64,000 nucleotides of DNA from Collinsella aerofaciens (GTDB taxonomy: Bacteria > Actinomycetota > Coriobacteriia > Coriobacteriales > Coriobacteriaceae). The stretch spans positions 1 through 64,000 of the forward strand of contig NZ_JADMUF010000009.1 in assembly GCF_015546965.1 (NCBI RefSeq), given 5' to 3'. The notes beneath the pieces were generated by a model, which saw only the letters and a program-made list of their open reading frames with translations, was not told the origin of the DNA and ran no database searches. Positions 59,069 to 64,000 of the stretch are shown here, one piece after another. Position 1 is the stretch's first letter. Each line of letters begins with the position of its first letter. Both the position numbers and the translations under genes were made by a program.

Positions 59069-59650
59069 ATGGAGCTCACGGACCGCTCTGGTTACTTTGC
59101 GGGCCCCGGCATGCTCGGCGGCTCTTTTGGCGATGCCTCGCGCGCAAGCGACGAGGCCGCCGAGGGCGTCGCCGACCCCTGCCTGGGCCATACGCCCGAC
59201 CAGGTGGTCTTCTATGAGCTCACGCGTAAGTTTGTGGAGACCGAGGAAGACGTTCCCCAGGAGGCCTGCGACGTGCTGTACTACACGCTCGCCGTGGGCC
59301 ACCACACCGGCGTGCTCGACTGCTTTGAGCCGCGCCTGTCGGTGCCGGTGAACGTGTTCTATTCGCTCGTCGACGCGCTGCCGGAGGGGGAGGCCAAGAC
59401 CAAGTTCGAGGCCATCCGCTCCTTTGGCGAGTGCCAGCTCGACAAGGCGGCGGTGCCGTCGTTGCTCGAGGCCTGCGACACGCTGCTCGACGATCGTGGT
59501 TTTCGCGGTTCGGCCAAGGCCGGCATCTCGGTGTTCGATGACGACTTTGGCCTGCATGCCCAGCAGGTTGCGTTCTTAATGAAGTTTCGCGATCTGGTTG
59601 AGCGCGTGCGCGATGTGTCGGGCGTGTATCTGACGGGAAGGTTGCAGTAA
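59069..59650 (+). CDS. hycH: Formate hydrogenlyase maturation protein HycH
   Basis: A 193-residue protein of the HycH/HyfJ family. VVFYELTRKFVE, VLYYTLAVGHHTGVLDCFEP and the short C-terminal VRDVSGVYLTGRL are family blocks; the function is in assembly or large-subunit maturation. It abuts hyfI and shares a base with the next gene (TAATG). Confidence 0.87.
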   Translation: MELTDRSGYFAGPGMLGGSFGDASRASDEAAEGVADPCLGHTPDQVVFYELTRKFVETEEDVPQEACDVLYYTLAVGHHTGVLDCFEPRLSVPVNVFYSLVDALPEGEAKTKFEAIRSFGECQLDKAAVPSLLEACDTLLDDRGFRGSAKAGISVFDDDFGLHAQQVAFLMKFRDLVERVRDVSGVYLTGRLQ

Positions 59651-60153
59651 TGGGTCGCGTTGTAGATGGTCGTGTGAACGGCGCCCCGTTTGCGGGTATC
59701 GTGCTCACGGCGGGAAGCGTGCTGCGCGCCGACGATGCCGCCGGCCCCGTGCTCTCCAAAAAGATGGAGGACACGCCCATCGCCGGTTGGTACACCATCG
59801 ACGGTGGGCAAACGCCCGAGGACGACATCATCGAGGTCAAGCGCGAGCGTCCGCCGCGCCTGGTGTTGGTCGATGCCGCCGACATGGCGCTGCCCGTCGG
59901 CGCCATCCGCCTGCTCGACAAACGCGATGTGGCCCGCAAGTCGATGTTTACCACGCATTCGCTTCCTTTGTCGATTCTGATCGAGGAAATCGAACAATCG
60001 TGTGATGATATCGTCTTCGTTGGGATTCAGCCGGGCGACACGGAGTTCTACAACCCCATGTCCCCGGAAGTCTTTGACGCCGTCGACGCCGTGTATGACG
60101 CCGTGGCCGCCAACGACTTTTCCCACTTTGTCCGCTTGGGGCAGGAGCTATAG
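59650..60153 (+). CDS. hycI: Hydrogenase maturation endopeptidase HycI
   Basis: A 167-residue Ni-dependent protease that removes the C-terminal peptide of the large subunit after nickel insertion. GSVLRADDAAGPVLSKKM has the Ni-binding Asp, VLVDAADMAL the second Asp, and TTHSLPLSILIEEIEQ the His. Length matches the family. It overlaps hycH at the stop/start and closes the set needed for HyfG maturation; general hyp genes are not in the window. Confidence 0.93.
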   Translation: MGRVVDGRVNGAPFAGIVLTAGSVLRADDAAGPVLSKKMEDTPIAGWYTIDGGQTPEDDIIEVKRERPPRLVLVDAADMALPVGAIRLLDKRDVARKSMFTTHSLPLSILIEEIEQSCDDIVFVGIQPGDTEFYNPMSPEVFDAVDAVYDAVAANDFSHFVRLGQEL

Positions 60154-60192
60154 GAGCGCTTGTCCCTGCTGATTAGGAAAGAAGTGATTGAC

Positions 60193-61032
60193 ATGGCAGA
60201 TTCCAAGGTGGAGTACCCCGCTCCCGATTGCCTGGCGCCCGCCGCGATCGAGGCCAAGACCGAGACCGCCGGCGTGACCAAGGCTAACCTGCCGGTCGCT
60301 AAGGCCTTTCTGTTGGCAATGTTCGCCGGTGCGTTTATCGCCTTCGGCGGCCTGTTCTTTACGGTGTTTTTGAGCGACAGCACGCTGGGCTGGGGTGCCC
60401 AGCGCGTCGTGGGCGGCCTGTGCTTTTGCCTGGGCCTGGTGCTCGTGCTGGTGTGCGGCGCCGAGCTGTTCACCGGTAATTCGCTTATGGTCTGCGCGCT
60501 CAAGAGCAAAAAGATCACCCTGGTCCAGATGCTCAAGGCTTGGGTCGTCGTGTGGCTTGGTAACCTTGCTGGTGCCCTGTTCATCGTCTTTTTGGTGTAC
60601 ATGGCTGGCATTTACAAGCTCAACGGCGAGGCGGTCGCCAATTCCATGGTGAGCGTCGCCGCCGGCAAGGTGACGGTCGACTGGGTGACGATCTTCTTCC
60701 GCGGCATCCTATGCAACATCTTTGTGTGCCTGGCCGTGTGGATCGGTACTGCCGGCAAGACCGTGGTCGATAAGGTCGTTGGCATTCTGCTGCCCATCGC
60801 AGCCTTTGTGGCCTGCGGTTTTGAGCACTGCGTTGCCAACATGTACTTTTTGCCCATGGGTGCCGTGATGCATGCATGCGGTTATGGTGCCGAGGTCGCC
60901 GGGGCCGATGCACTCAACGCCGCGGGCATTGCGTTTAACCTATCCGCCGCCACGCTGGGCAACATCGTGGGCGGCGCGGTTCTGATCGCGCTCGGCTACT
61001 GGTTTATCTACGCCAAGAAGTCCGAGGCGTAA
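60193..61032 (+). CDS. focA: Formate/nitrite transporter family channel (FocA-like)
   Basis: A 279-residue FNT-family pentameric channel with about six helices. Signature segments: LFTGNSLMVCALKSKKI and FFRGILCNIFVCLAVW (the second Omega loop region), and the central GFEHCVANMYFLPMG containing the pore histidine. Likely imports or exports formate for FdhF. A short acidic N-terminus of about 35 residues precedes the first helix. ATG at 60193 with TAGGAAAG upstream; a longer start at 60160 lacks a site. A strong terminator follows, closing the operon. Confidence 0.92.
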   Translation: MADSKVEYPAPDCLAPAAIEAKTETAGVTKANLPVAKAFLLAMFAGAFIAFGGLFFTVFLSDSTLGWGAQRVVGGLCFCLGLVLVLVCGAELFTGNSLMVCALKSKKITLVQMLKAWVVVWLGNLAGALFIVFLVYMAGIYKLNGEAVANSMVSVAAGKVTVDWVTIFFRGILCNIFVCLAVWIGTAGKTVVDKVVGILLPIAAFVACGFEHCVANMYFLPMGAVMHACGYGAEVAGADALNAAGIAFNLSAATLGNIVGGAVLIALGYWFIYAKKSEA

Positions 61033-61054
61033 GGTACCGTCTGTTTGACGTTGG

Positions 61055-61090
61055 GCCTCCCGCGGGGCGTTGCCGTGCGGGAGGCTTTTT
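61055..61090 (+). terminator. Terminator of the formate hydrogenlyase operon
   Basis: GCCTCCCGC (61055-61063) pairs perfectly with GCGGGAGGC (61077-61085), followed by TTTTT. Confidence 0.92.
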
Positions 61091-61154
61091 GGGTCTGGGG
61101 CTCGTTGCCGGGCTGTTGGCCCGTTGTGTTTGGCTTGTGAAAGGGGTAATCGAG

Positions 61155-63269
61155 ATGGCATCTGCTGTGAAGCGTGACGGCGCCGTGGTGACCACATGCG
61201 GGGGATGCTATGCCGATTGCGCCTTTGCGGCACGCGTTGAGGACGGTCGCGTGGTGGCCGAGCTGCCGGTGCCGGGACATCCGTGCGCGGCGCGTGCCCT
61301 GTGCGCCCGCGGTCGGCATCGCCTGTCTATGCCGTTTGACGAGCGCGACCGCATCGTGCACCCCATGCGACGTCGCCAGGATGGCTCGGGGTTCGATGCG
61401 ATTTCCTGGGACGAGGCGTTTGCTCAGATTGCCGAGCGCCTTTTGGGGGTTGTTGACGGGCATGGTCCGCGCGCGCTGGGCATGACACTCGGCGTGCCCT
61501 CGTTCGACCGCTACTGGGCGTATCGTTTTATGCATGCGCTGGGTTCGCCCAACGTGTACGGTGCCGACGGCGCCTGCGAGGTGAGCCGCCTGACCGGCTG
61601 GGAGCACAGCCTGGGCTACAGCCCGGCGTCCGACCTGGCCCACACCGATTGCATCATGTACCTGGGGCGCTCCATCGTGGATTCGTCGACGACGGGTGCA
61701 GTCGATGCGCTCAACGATGCGCGTCGGCGCGGGGCCAAGATCATTGTGGTGGACCCGCGGCGCAGCGGCTCGGCCGCGCTTGCCGACCGCTGGCTGCGCG
61801 TGCGCCCGGGCTGCGACTTGGCGTTGCTGTTGGGTATTGCCCACGTGATGATTGCCGAGGGCCTGTACGACCACGAGTTCGTGGACCGCTATACCACTGG
61901 CTTTGACGAGTTGGCGCAGGCGGCCCGTGCCTGGACGCCCGAGTGGGCCGAGTCCATGTGCGACGTGCCGGCAGATGACATCCGCGCGACGGCGCGCGAC
62001 CTGGCTGCTGCGGCGCCTGCCGCCGTTGTCGACGCGGGCTTTCACGGTGGCATTGGCATTGCGTATGCCAACAGCACCCAGACGGCGCGCGCTATCTGCC
62101 TGGTTGATGTGCTGTTGGGCTGCCTGGGGCATGTGGGCGGTGCGCTCAACCCGCCCACGCCGCTTGTGTTGGGCGACCTCGATCCCGCACGCTTTGCGAC
62201 GCCGACGGTGCCGCGTGAGCCCAAGTTGGGCTCCGAGCGCTATCCGCTCGTCGATCCGGTGCGCGGCCTGTGCACGACCATCGGCCAATCGATCCTCGCC
62301 GGCGACCTGCGTGGGCTCATCGTCTATGCCAGCAACCCTGGTGCGGGTTACGGCAACGCCGATGCGTGGCTTGGCATCTTGCAGCAGCTCGACCTGCTCG
62401 TGACGATCGATATTCGCTGGTCTGAGACGGCGCGTGCGTCTGACTATGTGCTGCCTGACGTGACGTATCTGGAGGCCGACCGCGGCGTGGGTACGGTCGT
62501 GGGCCGCAACGATGCGCGCGTGTTCTACCGCAGCGCCGTGCTGCCGGTCTTGCATGACGATACGCGTCCCGGCCGGGAGATCTTTGCCGGCCTGGCTGCT
62601 GCCTGCGGCGTGGGCGAGTATTTTGACTTTACGCCTGACGACTTGGCGGCTGCCCAGGTGGCTCCGTTTGGGATCGACCTCACTGCGCTCAAGGAGCGCG
62701 GTTGGGCAGACACGGGCGTGCCGCTGCCGTCGCGTACGGGCAAGCCGGTGGTTCCGCTCGACGGCGGCAAGATTGCGCTGGCAAACGACGTATGGGAGCG
62801 CGCCGGCTTGGGTCGTGTGCCTGGCTGGATTGCGCCCATGGTGGAGCCGGGGCTGGGGATGTTTCGCCTCATTAGCGGCAACCGGCCCTTTGAGTCGCAC
62901 ACTTCGCGCAGACTTGCTGCGGCGGGTGCTGCCGAGGCAGGTTCCGACTTGGACGCCGTGCAGATGAATGCCGATGTCGCCGAGCGCATGGGTATCGCCA
63001 ACGGCGAGGTCGTCGAGCTGGTGAGCGACATGGGCCGCGACCGCGTACGCGTGGAGACCACGCCCTATCTGCATCCGGCGTGCATCTTTACGTCGGCGGC
63101 TCCGGGCGGGCGTTCGTTTGGCGCTGGCGCGGATGGCGCCCAGGCACTTGGCGTCGGCCCGCTCGACCACACGCCGCTGCGCTGGGACCCCATTACGGGC
63201 GCCGCGCTCACCCAGGAAAACGCCGTTCTCGTGGAAAAGATTGCTGCGCGCGGGGATAATGACGAGTAA
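61155..63269 (+). CDS. Orphan molybdopterin (bis-MGD) oxidoreductase, catalytic subunit
   Basis: A 704-residue DMSO-reductase-superfamily enzyme with no Tat signal, so cytoplasmic. The N-terminal [4Fe-4S] motif is TCGGCYADC with a fourth Cys about 36 residues on in LCARG. The MGD-binding regions are recognisable: IIVVDPRRSGSAALAD, LIVYASNPGAGYGNADAW, ASDYVLPDVTYLEAD and a C-terminal FRLISGNRPFESHT. The metal ligand is probably the Cys in GADGACEVSR. Substrate unknown: it resembles polysulfide/thiosulfate-type or formate-dehydrogenase-like members, but no electron-transfer or membrane subunit is adjacent. It lies between the hydrogenlyase operon and selA; it contains no UGA codon. ATG at 61155 with AAGGGG upstream. 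Confidence 0.85.
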   Translation: MASAVKRDGAVVTTCGGCYADCAFAARVEDGRVVAELPVPGHPCAARALCARGRHRLSMPFDERDRIVHPMRRRQDGSGFDAISWDEAFAQIAERLLGVVDGHGPRALGMTLGVPSFDRYWAYRFMHALGSPNVYGADGACEVSRLTGWEHSLGYSPASDLAHTDCIMYLGRSIVDSSTTGAVDALNDARRRGAKIIVVDPRRSGSAALADRWLRVRPGCDLALLLGIAHVMIAEGLYDHEFVDRYTTGFDELAQAARAWTPEWAESMCDVPADDIRATARDLAAAAPAAVVDAGFHGGIGIAYANSTQTARAICLVDVLLGCLGHVGGALNPPTPLVLGDLDPARFATPTVPREPKLGSERYPLVDPVRGLCTTIGQSILAGDLRGLIVYASNPGAGYGNADAWLGILQQLDLLVTIDIRWSETARASDYVLPDVTYLEADRGVGTVVGRNDARVFYRSAVLPVLHDDTRPGREIFAGLAAACGVGEYFDFTPDDLAAAQVAPFGIDLTALKERGWADTGVPLPSRTGKPVVPLDGGKIALANDVWERAGLGRVPGWIAPMVEPGLGMFRLISGNRPFESHTSRRLAAAGAAEAGSDLDAVQMNADVAERMGIANGEVVELVSDMGRDRVRVETTPYLHPACIFTSAAPGGRSFGAGADGAQALGVGPLDHTPLRWDPITGAALTQENAVLVEKIAARGDNDE

Positions 63270-63321
63270 TTGACTCAGCCGATGCGTTCGACTGATTTAC
63301 GTTTGTTTTGAAAGGCCGTAC

Positions 63322-64000
63322 ATGAGCGATAGCCAGAACATTTCCGATGAGGTGCGCGCCTGTCTGCGCGCTATTCCCTCCGTCAACGAGCTGCTCGTCG
63401 AGTGGCCGGTGGTGAAGGCGGCGGGGGAGACCTGCGACGCGGTGGTGCATGCCGCCGTCACGGCCGAGCTCGACGAGGAGCGCGCCGCCATTCGCGCCGG
63501 CGCCGCCCCACGCTCAAAACGCGAGCTGGCGTCGGCTATCGAATTCCGTGCGCATCGTTCTGCGCTGCCGAGCCTGCGTCCCGCCGTTAACGCCACGGGT
63601 GTGGTCATCCATACCAACCTGGGCCGCGCCCCGCTCGCGGAGTCGGCCGCCAAGGCCGTGGCGGAGGTCGCGCGCGGGTACAGCACACTCGAGTACGACG
63701 TGGACACCTGTTCGCGCGGGTCGCGCAAGGAGCACGCCGCACAGTTGATTCGCTCGCTCACCGGTGCCGAGGATGCGCTGGTCGTCAACAATAACGCCGC
63801 CGCGGTGTTGCTGGTGCTGGCCACTCACGCTGCGGGCAAAGAGGTTATCGTGAGCCGCGGCGAGCTTGTCGAGATCGGCGGCAGCTTCCGTATCCCCGAT
63901 GTTATGGAGGCCTCGGGCGCCAAGCTCGTCGAGGTCGGAGCCACCAACCGCACGCACTTGAGCGACTACGAGCGCGCCATCACGCCCGATACGGCCATGA
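63322..64000 (+). CDS. selA: L-seryl-tRNA(Sec) selenium transferase, 5' part (cut by window end)
   Basis: The first 226 codons of SelA, the PLP enzyme that turns Ser-tRNA(Sec) into Sec-tRNA(Sec) using selenophosphate. Clear family blocks: [57 protein letters not shown] and [19 protein letters not shown], then [12 protein letters not shown]. The PLP lysine lies beyond the window. The ATG at 63322 follows GAAAGG by 6 bases. It supplies the selenocysteine needed by fdhF and selD; selB and selC would be expected downstream. Confidence 0.96.
   Translation, partial: MSDSQNISDEVRACLRAIPSVNELLVEWPVVKAAGETCDAVVHAAVTAELDEERAAIRAGAAPRSKRELASAIEFRAHRSALPSLRPAVNATGVVIHTNLGRAPLAESAAKAVAEVARGYSTLEYDVDTCSRGSRKEHAAQLIRSLTGAEDALVVNNNAAAVLLVLATHAAGKEVIVSRGELVEIGGSFRIPDVMEASGAKLVEVGATNRTHLSDYERAITPDTAM

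Overview
The window looks like a chromosome segment of a strictly anaerobic, GC-rich gut actinobacterium of the Coriobacteriia, most likely Collinsella or a close relative. This is inferred from codon usage, a complete Hyf-type formate hydrogenlyase beside a selenocysteine formate dehydrogenase, O-acetylhomoserine sulfhydrylase, two 2-hydroxyacyl-CoA-dehydratase-like (double-cubane) proteins, and a giant surface protein ending in an LAxTG-type sorting signal. No marker gene here proves the genus.

Layout. 1-5.8 kb: rnpB (RNase P RNA), a YigZ/IMPACT protein, a C_GCAxxG_C_C protein, O-acetylhomoserine sulfhydrylase, an MFS exporter and xanthine phosphoribosyltransferase. 5.9-8.8 kb: a small GGQ release-factor-like protein, a palindromic repeat, a lipid kinase and a ClC channel/antiporter. 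9-14.5 kb: molybdenum block (moeA, mog, modA, a modB with an unusual extracytoplasmic N-terminal domain, modC), with inverted repeats over the modA promoter. 15-23.8 kb: two double-cubane-type reductase paralogues flanking a complete DppABCDF-like ABC importer, then their ATP-dependent activase. 23.9-28.2 kb: a GT4 glycosyltransferase overlapping selD (itself a selenoprotein), then yedF, a DUF3343 gene and a cysteine-desulfurase-like gene. 28.3-41.2 kb: one 4,289-residue surface protein. 41.3-45.2 kb: brnQ, tRNA-Pro, tRNA-Gly, an AbiEi/DUF559-like gene between two copies of a dispersed palindrome in opposite orientation, and a RelB/PIN toxin-antitoxin pair. 45.6-61 kb: hydN-fdhF(Sec)-hyfABCDEFGHI-hycH-hycI-focA. 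61-64 kb: an orphan molybdopterin oxidoreductase and the start of selA (cut by the window end).

The blocks fit together. Molybdate uptake (ModABC) and cofactor maturation (MoeA, Mog) feed the bis-MGD enzymes FdhF and the 61-kb oxidoreductase. SelD and SelA supply selenium for the UGA codons in fdhF and selD. FocA moves formate; FdhF and the Hyf complex convert it to CO2 and H2 with possible ion pumping; HycI and HycH mature the NiFe large subunit. selB and selC are not in the window. The strongest candidates for undescribed biology are the double-cubane/ABC-importer/activase locus, the glycosyltransferase coupled to selD, the palindrome family, the ModB fusion and the structured leader of the formate hydrogenlyase operon. 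All base pairing and homology here were judged by eye.
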